64,000 bases of DNA from Collimonas fungivorans (GTDB lineage Bacteria > Pseudomonadota > Gammaproteobacteria > Burkholderiales > Burkholderiaceae_D), in the NCBI RefSeq assembly GCF_001584145.1, contig NZ_CP013232.1:1798001-1862000 (forward strand). The letters are read 5' to 3'. Shown here piece by piece: positions 1 to 9,988 of the stretch (its first letter is position 1; each line of letters begins with the position of its first letter). The translations under genes were made by a program, and so were the position numbers. The notes under the pieces are model-generated. The model did no database searches, was not told the DNA's origin, and worked only from the letters and a program-made list of their open reading frames with translations.

Positions 1-1
1 T

Positions 2-196
2 GCTGCATTATTGAACGCCGCGAATGAAGTGGCTGTCCAAGCTTTCCTAGATGGAAAAATCGGGTTTCGCATGATTGATCAACTGATAGCGCGCACCATG
101 GATAAGTTGCCGCTGTGCGCAGTAAGCGATATCGATTTGTTGCTTGAGCAGGATCTTCTAGCGCGCCAGACGGTTCACAGTTTCCTGAACGCATAA
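2..196 (+). CDS. dxr: 1-deoxy-D-xylulose 5-phosphate reductoisomerase, C-terminal part
   Basis: Only the last 64 codons are inside the window, and the gene begins upstream. The readable peptide contains [13 protein letters not shown] followed by a helical tail, which is characteristic of the C-terminal part of DXP reductoisomerase (IspC), the NADPH-dependent second step of the MEP isoprenoid pathway in the cytoplasm. The stop at 194-196 lies 9 bp before rseP. The order dxr-rseP-bamA-skp-lpxD-fabZ-lpxA-lpxB is the classical proteobacterial arrangement, which supports the call despite the short fragment. Confidence 0.9.
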   Translation, partial: AALLNAANEVAVQAFLDGKIGFRMIDQLIARTMDKLPLCAVSDIDLLLEQDLLARQTVHSFLNA

Positions 197-205
197 ATCG
201 TACAA

Positions 206-1582
206 ATGGCCTTCCTGCAAACCATCCTCGCATTTGTTGTCGCCCTTGGCTCCCTGGTCATCATCCACGAGCTTGGCCATTATGTGGTCGCGCGCTTGTG
301 CGGGGTCAAGGTGCTGCGTTTTTCGGTAGGGATGGGCAAGATTGTTTTCTCGCGCAAGTTCGGCCCCGACCAGACCGAATGGGCGATTTCCATCCTCCCC
401 CTGGGCGGCTACGTCAAGATGCTCGATGCGCGCGAGCAAGACGTCAGCGGCTTGTCGGCGCAGGAACTGAAGCGCGAATTCACCGGCCAGTCGGTATGGC
501 GGCGCATGGCGATCGTGGCGGCTGGCCCCCTGGCTAATTTTGCTCTTGCCATTTTGTTATTTGCCGGCCTCTACATGCACGGCGAGATGGAGCCGACGCC
601 GCGGGTGCGCACCGTCGCCGAGCAGACTGCTGCCTACCAGGCGGGCTTGCGCGGCAATGAACTGATTACCGCGGTCAACGGCGAAGCGATCCAGACCTGG
701 TCCGAGCTGCGCTGGAAAGTGCTGCAAGGGGTGATCGACAAGACGCCGATCAGGCTCGACGTGCGCCGGTCGAATCCGGGCCCGGGTGGGGATAACCGGG
801 GTAACCTGTTGGATACGGTCAACCTTCCTATAGACGGGCTGAGCACCAAGGACCTGGAAGGCGATTATCTTGGCAAGTTAGGCATCAAGATGGCGCGCGC
901 CAAGCCTATCCTGGGCACGGTCATGCCAGGCGGTCCCGGGATGCTGGCCGGCTTGCATGAAGGCGACCTGATCACCAGCATCGACGGCGAGCCAGTGGGC
1001 GACAGCGGCACTTTCGTCGACAAGATCAAGGCTTCCCCGGGCAAGCCGCTGAGCCTGACAGGTTTGCGTAACGGCAATAGTTTCACTGTGAGCGTGACGC
1101 CGCAGGCGGAAGCCGGCAAGGAAGGGCAGATCGGCCTGATAAAAGTGGTCATGTCTGGCATGCCGGAAATGATCCTGGCCAGCAGCCCGCCGCTGGAAGC
1201 GCTGGCCAAGGGCGCCAGGCGCACCTGGGACAGCAGTATCTTGACCCTCAAGATGCTGGGTAAAATGGTAACTGGCGAGGTTTCCTGGAAAAATATCACC
1301 GGTCCCATCACCATTGCCGACTATGCAGGCCAGACTGCGCGCATCGGCGCATTCAGCTACCTGAGCTTTATTGCCTTCATCAGCATCAGCCTGGGCGTCA
1401 TGAATTTGCTGCCCATTCCGGTGCTAGACGGTGGCCATTTGCTGTATTATTCGCTGGAAGTTTTGACTGGACGTCCCATTCCCGAGCGAGTTGGTGCAAT
1501 TGCACAGCGCGCGGGCATTGGTATTCTGATGACGTTGATGATGGTCGCCATGTTTAACGACATCGTTCGGCTCATATTTTAA
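206..1582 (+). CDS. rseP: RIP metalloprotease RseP (site-2 protease, M50)
   Basis: Inner-membrane zinc metalloprotease that, by family, cleaves the anti-sigma factor RseA in the membrane during the sigma-E response and also clears signal-peptide remnants. The 458-residue protein has HELGH at residues 21-25 within the first transmembrane segment (two zinc-ligand histidines and the catalytic Glu). The second motif is NLLPIPVLDGG at about 400-410, with the third zinc ligand near D408. The region between, roughly 100-330, fits tandem PDZ domains, and several hydrophobic segments close the protein. Length matches the family (about 450). It is probably co-transcribed with dxr and bamA. Confidence 0.97.
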   Translation: MAFLQTILAFVVALGSLVIIHELGHYVVARLCGVKVLRFSVGMGKIVFSRKFGPDQTEWAISILPLGGYVKMLDAREQDVSGLSAQELKREFTGQSVWRRMAIVAAGPLANFALAILLFAGLYMHGEMEPTPRVRTVAEQTAAYQAGLRGNELITAVNGEAIQTWSELRWKVLQGVIDKTPIRLDVRRSNPGPGGDNRGNLLDTVNLPIDGLSTKDLEGDYLGKLGIKMARAKPILGTVMPGGPGMLAGLHEGDLITSIDGEPVGDSGTFVDKIKASPGKPLSLTGLRNGNSFTVSVTPQAEAGKEGQIGLIKVVMSGMPEMILASSPPLEALAKGARRTWDSSILTLKMLGKMVTGEVSWKNITGPITIADYAGQTARIGAFSYLSFIAFISISLGVMNLLPIPVLDGGHLLYYSLEVLTGRPIPERVGAIAQRAGIGILMTLMMVAMFNDIVRLIF

Positions 1583-1641
1583 GTTCTCTCTCTTGTCTGA
1601 CAATCGTGGCAGGCAAGGACATTGATAAAAAACGATCGCTA

Positions 1642-4020
1642 ATGAAATTACATTCTGAGCACTTCCCTTTGTCGATTCTTCCCCGTCGTTTGATTGCTGC
1701 TGCCGCCTTTGCCGTGTGTTCAGGCCAAGCGCTGGCGGTGCAACCGTTTGTGGTCAAGGATATCCGCATTGAAGGTATTCAACGTACCGAGGCCGGCACC
1801 GTTTTCAGCTACCTGCCGGTACGCGTCGGCGAAACCTTTACCGATGAAAAAGGCACGGCAGCGATCAAGGCGCTGTACGCGACCGGTTTCTTCAAGGATG
1901 TCCGGGTTGAGTCCGAAGGCGATGTGCTGGTGGTCATGGTGGAAGAGCGGCCATCGATTGCCGGCGTCGATTTTTCCGGCATCAAGGAATTCGATAAAGA
2001 CCAGTTGACCAAGGCCCTGAAGGAAATCGGCGTTGGCGAATCGCGCATTTTCGACAAGGCCCAGGTCGACCGCGCCGAGCAGGAGCTGAAGAAGCAATAC
2101 CTGTCGCGCGGCCTGTACGGCATGAAGGTGACGACTACCGTGACGCCGATCGAGCGCAACCGGGTCAATGTGACGTTTGCGGTGGATGAAGGCGAAGTCT
2201 CGCGCATCAAGGAAATCCGTTTCGTCGGCAACAAGGAATTTTCCGACAGCAAGCTGCGCGACCAGATCAAGCTGCGTTCGCCAGGCTGGTTTACCTGGTA
2301 CACCAAGGCTGACCAGTATGCAAAAGAGAAATTGTCGGGTGATATCGAAACCCTGCGTTCGTATTACCTGAACCGCGGTTATATCGAGATGCAGGTGGAG
2401 TCGACCCAGGTCTCGATCACGCCGGACAAGAAAGACATCTACATCACCATCAATATCAACGAAGGTCAAAAATACACGGTTTCCGATATCAAGATGGAAG
2501 GCGAGATGTTTGGCCGCGAGGACGAACTGCGGGCCTTGATGGAGCTGAAAAAAGGCGAAGTATTCAACGGCGAAAAGCTCAACAACAGCACCAAGAAGAT
2601 GTCGGAGCGGCTGGGCAATTTCGGTTATGCGTTCGCCAACGTCAACGCCAATCCGGAGCTGAACCGCGACAAGAAAGAAGTCGCGTTTACCATCATGGTC
2701 GACCCTGGCAAGCGCGTCTACGTGCGCCATATCAACGTTGCCGGCAACACCAAGACGCGCGACGAAGTGGTGCGCCGCGAATTCCGCCAGTTCGAGGATT
2801 CCTGGTACGACGGTTCGAAGATCAAGCTGTCGCGCGACCGGGTTGACCGCCTGGGCTACTTCAAGGACGTCGGCATCGAAACGCCGGAAGTGCCGAACAC
2901 TTCCGACCAGGTCGACATCAACATGGCGGTCACTGAAAAACCGACCGGCAACATCCAGGTCGGCGCCGGCTTTTCGCAGCAGGACAAATTGAGTTTGTCC
3001 GGTTCGATCCAGCAGCAGAATGCCTTCGGCAGCGGCAACACCATCGGGCTCGACGTCAACACCAGCAGCTACTCGCGGGTGATTGCGCTGTCCCAGACCA
3101 ATCCTTATTTTACCGATGACGGCATCAGCCGCACCTACGACGTGTACTACCGTACCGTGCGTCCGTCGCAGTACACCACCGGCGACTACAAGGTGCGGAC
3201 CATCGGTAGCGATATCAAGTTCGGTGTGCCGTTCTCGGAACTGGATACCGTGTTCTTCGGCATCGGCGTGGAAAACACCAGCGTCTCGGCCGACGCCTCC
3301 AGCCCGCTGCTGTACCAGCAGTATGTCTCCGACTTCGGCAGCGGCAAGCTGGTCGACAGCGGCCTCGGTTATAACGTGCTGCAGAACCCGGCGACGGCAA
3401 CCACCAACAGCTTCCCGCTGACGGCCGCATGGCAGCGCGACAGCCGCGACAGTGCCCTGGTGCCGACCAAAGGCCGCTACCAGCGCGCCAGCCTTGAAAT
3501 TTCCGCAGTAGGCACCTTGCGCTACTACCGCGCAAGCTACCAGCACCAGTACTTCCAGCCTTTGTTCAGCAATGCCGTGACCTTGGCCATGAACGGCGAA
3601 ATCGATTATGGCCGCGGCATCGGCGGCAAGCCGTTCCCAGTGTTCAAGAACTACTATGCCGGCGGTATCGGCACCGTGCGCGGTTTTGAAGGCTCGACCC
3701 TGGGCGTCGGCACCAACGTCGACCAGTACGGCGATTCGATGGGCGGCGCCTCGCGGGTGTTCGGCAACCTGGAAGCGCAGTTCCCGTTCCCGGGTTCGGG
3801 CAGCGACCGCACCCTGCGCTGGTTCACCTTCCTCGACGGCGGCCAGGTGTATGCCGACAAGGCGCCGATGCAGTTGAGCGAGTTGCGTTACTCTACCGGC
3901 ATCGGCTTGAGCTGGGTATCGCCTATCGGTCCGCTGAAAATCAGCTACGGCAAGCCGCTGAATGCGAAACCTACCGACAAGCAGCAATCCTTCCAGTTCC
4001 AGCTGGGCACCGGGTTCTAA
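1642..4020 (+). CDS. bamA: Outer membrane protein assembly factor BamA
   Basis: Core of the BAM complex, which folds and inserts beta-barrel proteins into the outer membrane. The ATG at 1642 is chosen because it gives a normal signal peptide (basic start, hydrophobic AAAAFAVCSGQALA, cleavage near residue 32). A GTG at 1606 would add 12 residues before the signal. Mature protein: five POTRA domains, about residues 33-420, then a 16-strand barrel to the C-terminal aromatic residue (QLGTGF). The conserved barrel loop motif VRGFEG is present (around 3680). At 792 residues the length is typical. Its substrates here may include the autotransporters at 47479 and 54173. Confidence 0.97.
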   Translation: MKLHSEHFPLSILPRRLIAAAAFAVCSGQALAVQPFVVKDIRIEGIQRTEAGTVFSYLPVRVGETFTDEKGTAAIKALYATGFFKDVRVESEGDVLVVMVEERPSIAGVDFSGIKEFDKDQLTKALKEIGVGESRIFDKAQVDRAEQELKKQYLSRGLYGMKVTTTVTPIERNRVNVTFAVDEGEVSRIKEIRFVGNKEFSDSKLRDQIKLRSPGWFTWYTKADQYAKEKLSGDIETLRSYYLNRGYIEMQVESTQVSITPDKKDIYITININEGQKYTVSDIKMEGEMFGREDELRALMELKKGEVFNGEKLNNSTKKMSERLGNFGYAFANVNANPELNRDKKEVAFTIMVDPGKRVYVRHINVAGNTKTRDEVVRREFRQFEDSWYDGSKIKLSRDRVDRLGYFKDVGIETPEVPNTSDQVDINMAVTEKPTGNIQVGAGFSQQDKLSLSGSIQQQNAFGSGNTIGLDVNTSSYSRVIALSQTNPYFTDDGISRTYDVYYRTVRPSQYTTGDYKVRTIGSDIKFGVPFSELDTVFFGIGVENTSVSADASSPLLYQQYVSDFGSGKLVDSGLGYNVLQNPATATTNSFPLTAAWQRDSRDSALVPTKGRYQRASLEISAVGTLRYYRASYQHQYFQPLFSNAVTLAMNGEIDYGRGIGGKPFPVFKNYYAGGIGTVRGFEGSTLGVGTNVDQYGDSMGGASRVFGNLEAQFPFPGSGSDRTLRWFTFLDGGQVYADKAPMQLSELRYSTGIGLSWVSPIGPLKISYGKPLNAKPTDKQQSFQFQLGTGF

Positions 4021-4101
4021 ATTATCGGAATGGTGCACAATTGCAGATTCTTGCAAGAGTGGCATAATGCACAAGTTGCATCATTTGAATTGCGGAGAAT
4101 A

Positions 4102-4629
4102 GTGTTGAAATCTCTAATTAAAACCTTTACATCATTGCCAACTGCCGGATTGCTGGCGGTATGCTTATTGTCGGCGGCCCCGGCGCGCGCAGATGAAGGT
4201 TCGAAAATCGCCTTCGTCAGCAGCGAGCGCATCTTGCGCGAGGCGACCCCGGCCAAGGCTGCCCAATCCAAGATCGAAGCCGAATTTTCCAAGCGCGACA
4301 AGGATCTGCAAGATCAGGCGACCCGCCTGAAAGGCATGGCAGACAAGCTGGACAAGGATTCGGCCGTGATTTCGGAAACCGAGCGGATCAAGCGCCAGCG
4401 CGAGTTGAGCGACCTCGACAAGGATTTCCAGCGCAAGCAGCGTGAGTTCCGCGAAGACCTGAACCAGCGCCGCAACGAAGAGCTGGCGATCGTGCTGGAG
4501 CGCTCGACCAAGGCGATCAAGCAGATTGCCGAAGCCGAGAAATACGATATGGTGTTCCAGGAGGGCGGGGTGTATGTCAGCCCGCGCATCGACATCACCG
4601 ATAAAGTATTGAAAATCCTCAATAAGTAA
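4102..4629 (+). CDS. skp: Periplasmic OmpH/Skp-family chaperone
   Basis: Periplasmic chaperone that carries unfolded outer-membrane proteins to BamA. The start is the GTG at 4102, preceded by GGAGA with 5-6 bp spacing. It yields a 175-residue protein with a clean signal peptide (LLAVCLLSAAPARA). An upstream ATG at 4030 would add 24 residues unlike a signal sequence. The middle of the protein (about 50-135) is strongly charged and alanine-poor, as expected for the long coiled-coil tentacles of Skp. It lies 81 bp after bamA and 21 bp before lpxD, its usual place. Confidence 0.93.
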   Translation: MLKSLIKTFTSLPTAGLLAVCLLSAAPARADEGSKIAFVSSERILREATPAKAAQSKIEAEFSKRDKDLQDQATRLKGMADKLDKDSAVISETERIKRQRELSDLDKDFQRKQREFREDLNQRRNEELAIVLERSTKAIKQIAEAEKYDMVFQEGGVYVSPRIDITDKVLKILNK

Positions 4630-4650
4630 ATTCATTCTGTTAAGGCCACT

Positions 4651-5730
4651 ATGAGCATTCGGCTAAAAGAACTGGTCGAAAGCTTGGGTGGCCAACTGAT
4701 CGGTGATGCGGATACCCAGGTAACCGGCATTGCGCCGCTGAGCGACGCCAGCGCATCGCAGATTACCTTCTTGTCCAATCCCAAGTTTCGGCCCCAGGCA
4801 GCGCAAACGCAGGCGGCGGCCATTATCCTGTCCGCGGCGGACGATGCCGTGGTCGGCGCCGATTACCATGGCGCACGGATTGTCGCCGCCAATCCTTATG
4901 CATATTTTGCGCGGGCGGCGCAGTTTTTTGCTGCCAGTAACGCAATCCCCGTCATTCCGGGAATCCACCCTGCGGCTACTGTCGACCCTACTGCCCAGAT
5001 TGCGGCGACCGCCTATATCGGCGCCAATGCGGTAATCGGCGCCGGCGCTTCGATCGGCGACAAGGTCCAGGTCGGGGCCGGATGCGTGATCGGGCGCGGC
5101 GTCGCGATAGGCGAGGGAAGTTATCTGTATCCCAACGTCACGATTTATGACGCTTGCCAGGTCGGCCAGCGCGCAATCATCCATTCAGGCGTCGTAATCG
5201 GCGCCGACGGCTTCGGTTTTGCCAACGATGGCGGGGCCTGGGTCAAGATTCCACAGACCGGGCGGGTGCTGATCGGCGACGACGTCGAAATCGGCGCTAA
5301 CACCACCATTGACCGTGGCGCCCTGGCCGATACGGTGATTGAAGAAGGGGTCAAGCTGGACAACCAGATCCAGATCGCCCATAACTGCCATATCGGCGCG
5401 CATACTGCGATTGCAGCCTGCGCCGGAATTGCCGGCAGCGCCAGGATCGGCAAATATTGCTCTATCGGCGGGGCGGCGATGATCCATGGCCACATTACCA
5501 TCGTCGATCACGTGCATGTATCAGCGGGTACGCTGGCACTGCGCTCGATTTCCGAGCCAGGCCAATACACCGGTTTTTACCCGATTGCCAAACACGGCGA
5601 CTGGGAAAAATCTGCTGCTTTGGTGCGCAACCTGAATACAATGCGTGAGAAAATCCGGGCTCTGGAAAAATCCATTAAACAGCTCACCAAACAGTTACCG
5701 CAACAGCTTACTGAAAAAGATAATGAATAG
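4651..5730 (+). CDS. lpxD: UDP-3-O-(3-hydroxyacyl)glucosamine N-acyltransferase LpxD
   Basis: Third committed step of lipid A synthesis: transfers a 3-hydroxyacyl chain from ACP to the 2-amino group of UDP-3-O-acylglucosamine in the cytoplasm. The protein (359 aa) has an N-terminal uridine-binding domain (1-100) and a left-handed beta-helix of hexapeptide repeats (about 110-310; repeated IGAxxxIGxG). The catalytic-histidine region is [18 protein letters not shown]-terminal helix ([15 protein letters not shown]) closes it. It overlaps fabZ by 8 bp. Confidence 0.97.
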   Translation: MSIRLKELVESLGGQLIGDADTQVTGIAPLSDASASQITFLSNPKFRPQAAQTQAAAIILSAADDAVVGADYHGARIVAANPYAYFARAAQFFAASNAIPVIPGIHPAATVDPTAQIAATAYIGANAVIGAGASIGDKVQVGAGCVIGRGVAIGEGSYLYPNVTIYDACQVGQRAIIHSGVVIGADGFGFANDGGAWVKIPQTGRVLIGDDVEIGANTTIDRGALADTVIEEGVKLDNQIQIAHNCHIGAHTAIAACAGIAGSARIGKYCSIGGAAMIHGHITIVDHVHVSAGTLALRSISEPGQYTGFYPIAKHGDWEKSAALVRNLNTMREKIRALEKSIKQLTKQLPQQLTEKDNE

Positions 5731-6229
5731 TCCAAACCAAACGCTAGACATCAACCAGATCAAGACCTACCTGCCGCACCGTTATCCGCTGCTGCTGGTT
5801 GACCGCGTATTGAATTGGGAAAGCGGCAAGTCGATCACGGCGATCAAGAATGTCACGATCAATGAAGAATTCTTCAACGGCCATTTCCCCAACAAGCCGG
5901 TGATGCCTGGCGTCCTGACCATAGAAGCCCTGGCGCAGACCGCCGCGCTGCTGTCGTTCCTGACCGAAGGCCGCAAGCCGGACGAAAATACCGTGGTGTA
6001 TTTCCTCGGCATCGACAAGGCCCGTTTCCGCCGCCCGGTCGAGCCCGGCGACCAGATCAAGCTGGAAGTCGAGATCGTGCGCGTGGTGCGCGGCATCTGG
6101 AAATACAAGGCGGTCGCCAGCGTCGACGGCGAGCTGGCGGTAGAAGCCGAATTCATGTGCACCATGCGCACCGCGGTCAGCCCCGGCGCTGCTGCGACTG
6201 TGGTGGTGGATGCCAGCCCGTCAGAGTGA
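5723..6229 (+). CDS. fabZ: 3-hydroxyacyl-[ACP] dehydratase FabZ
   Basis: Dehydrates (3R)-hydroxyacyl-ACP in fatty-acid elongation and balances flux between phospholipid and lipid A precursor. Hot-dog fold protein of 168 residues. The catalytic histidine lies in [12 protein letters not shown] and the catalytic Glu in [10 protein letters not shown]. The start at 5723 is chosen because the family N-terminus ([20 protein letters not shown]) follows directly; longer readings run through the lpxD tail in another frame. The ATG overlaps the lpxD stop, so translation is probably coupled. Confidence 0.96.
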   Translation: MNSPNQTLDINQIKTYLPHRYPLLLVDRVLNWESGKSITAIKNVTINEEFFNGHFPNKPVMPGVLTIEALAQTAALLSFLTEGRKPDENTVVYFLGIDKARFRRPVEPGDQIKLEVEIVRVVRGIWKYKAVASVDGELAVEAEFMCTMRTAVSPGAAATVVVDASPSE

Positions 6230-6233
6230 TCCC

Positions 6234-7022
6234 ATGACGCGCATTCACCCTACGGCCGTCATCGATCCCAAGGCGGCCCTCGACAGTTCCGTGGAAGTCG
6301 GCGCCTATACGGTGATCGGCCCCAATGTAGCTATCGGCGCCGGCAGCAAGATCGGGCCGCATGCCGTGATCGAAGGCCATACCACTATCGGACGCGACAA
6401 TTCGATTTTCCAGTTCGGCTCGATAGGCGCTGTGCCGCAAGACAAGAAATACGCTGGCGAACCGACCCGGCTGGAGATCGGCGACCGCAACACCATCCGC
6501 GAGTTCGTCACCCTCAACCTGGGCACCGTGCAGGATGGCGGCGTCACCCGCATCGGCGACGACAACTGGGTCATGGCTTACGTCCACGTGGCGCACGATT
6601 GCCAGATCGGCAGCAATACCACGATCGCCAATAACGCGACGTTGGCCGGCCACGTCCATATAGGCGACTGGGTGCTGCTCGGCGGCTTTACCACCGTGCA
6701 CCAGTTTTGCCGTATCGGCGCTCACGCGATGACAGCGTTCACCGCTGCCGTCAGCCAGGACATCCCGCCGTTCGTGACCGCCGCCGGCAACCGCGCCGAA
6801 CCCGCTGGCATCAACAGCGAAGGTTTACGCCGCCGCGGTTTCAGTAGCGAGCAGATCATGACGATCAAGCGCGCCTACCGCATCATTTACCGTTCCGGCC
6901 TGGCGCTGGAAGACGCCATGACGGCCCTGGCGCAGGAAGAGCAAAAATTACCTGCATCCGCCGCGGACCTGAAGCTGATGCGTGATTTCATCGCCGGTTC
7001 TACGCGCGGCATCATCCGCTGA
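6234..7022 (+). CDS. lpxA: UDP-N-acetylglucosamine O-acyltransferase LpxA
   Basis: First step of lipid A synthesis: transfers a 3-hydroxyacyl group from ACP to the 3-OH of UDP-GlcNAc in the cytoplasm. The 262 residues equal the E. coli enzyme's length. The left-handed beta-helix (residues 1-190) begins [11 protein letters not shown] and shows regular hexapeptides. The catalytic His region is [12 protein letters not shown], and a helical C-terminal domain follows. The ATG at 6234 places this family start correctly; it lies 4 bp after the fabZ stop. Confidence 0.97.
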   Translation: MTRIHPTAVIDPKAALDSSVEVGAYTVIGPNVAIGAGSKIGPHAVIEGHTTIGRDNSIFQFGSIGAVPQDKKYAGEPTRLEIGDRNTIREFVTLNLGTVQDGGVTRIGDDNWVMAYVHVAHDCQIGSNTTIANNATLAGHVHIGDWVLLGGFTTVHQFCRIGAHAMTAFTAAVSQDIPPFVTAAGNRAEPAGINSEGLRRRGFSSEQIMTIKRAYRIIYRSGLALEDAMTALAQEEQKLPASAADLKLMRDFIAGSTRGIIR

Positions 7023-7023
7023 G

Positions 7024-8214
7024 ATGGCGGACGCCAATTCCAATGTGACGATTGCGATGGTCGCCGGCGAAGCCTCCGGCGACCTGCTGGCCAGCCGCCT
7101 GCTGTCCGGGCTGCGGCCGCACCTGCCGCAGGCCCGTATGCACGGCATCGGCGGCGCCAGGATGGCGGAATATGGATTTGTCAGCGACTGGCCGATGGAA
7201 AAACTGTCGGTCAACGGCCTGTTCGAAGTGTTGGCTCATTACCGCGAGCTGAAGGGCATCCAGATAACACTGCGCGATCGCCTGCTGGCGGACAAGCCGG
7301 AAGTGTTCATCGGCGTCGACGCTCCCGATTTCAACTTTGGCCTGGAAACGCAGCTGCGCCAGGCCGGCATTCCCACAGTGCATTTCATCGGCCCTTCGAT
7401 CTGGGCCTGGCGCGGCGGCCGCATCAAGAAGATCGCGCGCGCGGCTTCGCACATGCTGGTCATCTTCCCGTTCGAAGAAGAAATTTATCGTAAAGCCGGC
7501 ATCCCGGTGACCTACGTCGGCCATCCGCTGGCGCAGGTGATTCCCATGGTGCCGGATGTGGCCGCGGCACGCAGCGCGCTCGGCTTGCCCGCCGGCGGCA
7601 GGGTGGTTGCGATCATGCCCGGCAGCCGCATGGGCGAGCTGAAGCACAATACGATAGCTTTTGTGCAAGCCGCCAGGATACTGGCGCAGCGCGATCCCGG
7701 CATGCGTTTCATCGCGCCCATGGCGGGCGAGAAACAAAGCCGGTTTTTCCGCGAACTGGTCAGCCAGGCCGGCTTGCAGGACCTGCCTATCCAGCTGCTG
7801 GACGGACAGTCGCACACGGCGATGGCGGCGGCCGATGCGGTGCTGGTCGCTTCCGGCACCGCATCGCTGGAAGTGGCTCTCTACAAGAAGCCCATGGTGA
7901 TCGCCTACAAGATGATGCGCGCCACCTGGGAAATCCTGCGCCACATGAGCTACCAGCCGTGGATAGGCCTGCCGAATATCCTGGCGCGTGAATTCCTGGT
8001 GCCGGAGCTGCTGCAGCATAATGCCACGCCGCAGGCGCTGGCCGATGCGCTCTGGGCGCAGCTGGAAGATCCGGTGCGCCAGGCAATGCTGCGGCAACGC
8101 TTTACCGACATGCATCACGCTTTGCTGCGTGACACCGCCAACGAAAGCGCGCAAGCTGTATTGCAAGTGATTGAGCAGAACCGTCGGCAGCCTCGACGCG
8201 CATCGCCGGCCTGA
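7024..8214 (+). CDS. lpxB: Lipid-A-disaccharide synthase LpxB
   Basis: Peripheral-membrane GT-B glycosyltransferase that joins UDP-2,3-diacylglucosamine and lipid X to form the lipid A disaccharide. The ATG at 7024 follows the lpxA stop by one base and gives 396 residues. The family motif [13 protein letters not shown] sits at the N-terminus. [28 protein letters not shown] and the C-terminal [12 protein letters not shown]...PMVIAYK are conserved signature blocks. It is part of the tightly packed lipid A operon. Confidence 0.97.
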   Translation: MADANSNVTIAMVAGEASGDLLASRLLSGLRPHLPQARMHGIGGARMAEYGFVSDWPMEKLSVNGLFEVLAHYRELKGIQITLRDRLLADKPEVFIGVDAPDFNFGLETQLRQAGIPTVHFIGPSIWAWRGGRIKKIARAASHMLVIFPFEEEIYRKAGIPVTYVGHPLAQVIPMVPDVAAARSALGLPAGGRVVAIMPGSRMGELKHNTIAFVQAARILAQRDPGMRFIAPMAGEKQSRFFRELVSQAGLQDLPIQLLDGQSHTAMAAADAVLVASGTASLEVALYKKPMVIAYKMMRATWEILRHMSYQPWIGLPNILAREFLVPELLQHNATPQALADALWAQLEDPVRQAMLRQRFTDMHHALLRDTANESAQAVLQVIEQNRRQPRRASPA

Positions 8215-8257
8215 TCCGGCGCACTTATTTTGTACTTATTGCCGTGAAATTATTGCC

Positions 8258-8875
8258 GTGACCTCATCCGATCCAAATTTCTCTCTTTTTACCTACGACG
8301 GCGAAACCATCTGCGGCGTCGATGAGGCCGGCCGCGGCCCCCTGGCCGGCCCGGTGTTTGCCGCCGCCGTGATACTCGACCCGGCGCGTCCGATTGCCGG
8401 CTTGCGCGATTCCAAGAAGCTGACTGCCGAACGGCGCGAGCTGCTGGCCGGACAGATCAAGGCCAATGCGCTGGCCTGGGCCATCGCCGAATGTTCCGAA
8501 GCCGAAATCGACACGCTGAACATTTTGCAGGCAACCATGCTGGCGATGCGGCGCGCGGTCGAAGGATTGTCGATCCTGCCGACGCTGGCGCTGATCGATG
8601 GCAATCGCTGCCCGCAGCTCAGCATCCGCTCCGAGGCAATTGTCAAAGGCGACGACAAGGTGCAAGCCATTTCGGCTGCGTCGATCCTCGCCAAGACTGC
8701 GCGCGACGCCGCGCTGCAGCTTCTGCACGAACAGTATCCGCATTACGCATTCGATCAGCACAAGGGTTATCCGACTGCGCTGCACATGGAGCGCCTGCGC
8801 CTGCATGGCGTCTCGCCGGTGCACCGCAAATCCTATGCGCCGGTGCGGGCCTTGCTGGCGATCGGAGCAGCATAA
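8258..8875 (+). CDS. rnhB: Ribonuclease HII
   Basis: Cleaves RNA in RNA:DNA hybrids and initiates removal of misincorporated ribonucleotides. Catalytic acidic residues appear in [19 protein letters not shown] and [21 protein letters not shown]. The GTG at 8258 gives 205 residues, the usual size. Longer in-frame readings would add a non-conserved leader overlapping lpxB. The stop codon overlaps the next start (TAATG), so the downstream methyltransferase is translationally coupled. Confidence 0.94.
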   Translation: MTSSDPNFSLFTYDGETICGVDEAGRGPLAGPVFAAAVILDPARPIAGLRDSKKLTAERRELLAGQIKANALAWAIAECSEAEIDTLNILQATMLAMRRAVEGLSILPTLALIDGNRCPQLSIRSEAIVKGDDKVQAISAASILAKTARDAALQLLHEQYPHYAFDQHKGYPTALHMERLRLHGVSPVHRKSYAPVRALLAIGAA

Positions 8876-9657
8876 TGAAAAGCATCACCTCGTCCGCCAA
8901 TCCTTTATACAAGGAACTCAAGCAGCTGGCGACCAGCGCCCAGGCGCGGCGCAAGGCTGGCCGCACCTTGCTGGACGGGGTCCACCTGACCGAATCGTAT
9001 CTGCAGCACGGCGGTAGACCGGAACTGTGCGTCGCCAGCGAAACCGCGCTGTCGCATGCCGAGGCTGCGGCAGTGATCCGGCAATGCCAGGCAGCGGCGG
9101 TGCAGTGCGTGGTGCTGCCGGACGGCCAGTATCAGGCACTGAGCCAGGTCGAGCACGGCGTCGGCCTGCTGTTCGTGATTGAAACGCCGAAAACCGCGCT
9201 GCCGGCTGCGCTAGCCCAGTCCGCCGTGCTGCTCGACAACCTGCAGGATCCCGGCAACCTCGGCTCCATCCTGCGCAGCGCCGCCGCCGCCGGCATCAAG
9301 CAGATCTATTGTTCGGAAGGCAGTGCGTCCGCATGGTCGCCGAAAGTCTTGCGGGCAGGGATGGGCGCTCATTTCATACTGGATATCTTTGAAGGCGTCG
9401 ACCTGGCGGCGCTAATGAAGGCGACGCAGGTGCCGGTGTTCGCCACCAGCTCCTATGCTACCCAAAGCATCTACCAGGCCGATCTCAGCGCGCCGCTGGC
9501 GTGGCTGTTCGGCCACGAAGGGCAGGGCGTTGCGGAAGACCTGTTGCAGCTGGCCGGCCAACAAGTCGTGATTCCACATCGCGGCCAGATGGAATCGCTG
9601 AATGTGGCTGCTGCAGCGGCGGTATGTTTTTTTGAACAGCTGCGGCAAACCAGCTAG
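8875..9657 (+). CDS. TrmH/SpoU-family RNA 2'-O-methyltransferase
   Basis: Predicted SAM-dependent SPOUT methyltransferase acting on rRNA or tRNA ribose. The 260-residue protein has an N-terminal substrate-binding domain (ALLDGVHLTESYL) and the three SpoU motifs: LLDNLQDPGNLGSILRSAAA (motif 1), WLFGHEGQGV (motif 2) and IPHRGQMESLNVAAAAAVC (motif 3, trefoil-knot residues). It starts inside the rnhB stop codon. Family membership is firm; the target nucleotide cannot be assigned from sequence. Confidence 0.92.
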   Translation: MKSITSSANPLYKELKQLATSAQARRKAGRTLLDGVHLTESYLQHGGRPELCVASETALSHAEAAAVIRQCQAAAVQCVVLPDGQYQALSQVEHGVGLLFVIETPKTALPAALAQSAVLLDNLQDPGNLGSILRSAAAAGIKQIYCSEGSASAWSPKVLRAGMGAHFILDIFEGVDLAALMKATQVPVFATSSYATQSIYQADLSAPLAWLFGHEGQGVAEDLLQLAGQQVVIPHRGQMESLNVAAAAAVCFFEQLRQTS

Positions 9658-9988
9658 ATCTGCAAGTACTCGCTATTCCTCCTCCTCTGTAGAACCACAG
9701 GCGTTATCCGTCAATAATTCATTACGTCCGCTGTGCTTGCGATAAGGCTGTCACGTCGCCAGTAAAAATCACATTCCAATTCTGTATTTTAAATACTGTT
9801 GGTTGTTATATTTCCGGCTATTTTCATGTAATTAAATGTCGGATTTTTTATTTCAGAATCTATTATTGTTTTTGTAATTATTCGCCGATTGAAGCGACTA
9901 TATCGAAGGCCAAGTAGCCAGGTTATCTGTGCTTACTTCGCTGTTGGTATTTGTTTCCTTGATTCAATTTGATAGACGGTGAGGTTTT
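9658..9988 (+). other. AT-rich intergenic region before the Ig-like gene
   Basis: About 330 bp without a plausible gene, clearly richer in A and T than both neighbours from about 9780 to 9960. It ends with GGTGAGG 6 bp before the ATG at 9989. It probably carries the promoter of the Ig-repeat protein, but no convincing -35/-10 pair could be chosen by eye. Confidence 0.4.

Noticed and set aside
1720..4074. Long open reading frame (784 codons) on the minus strand opposite bamA
   Set aside because: It mirrors the third-codon-position GC bias of bamA, has low-complexity His/Asp/Ala-rich sequence, no family features and no ribosome-binding site. bamA itself is unambiguous.
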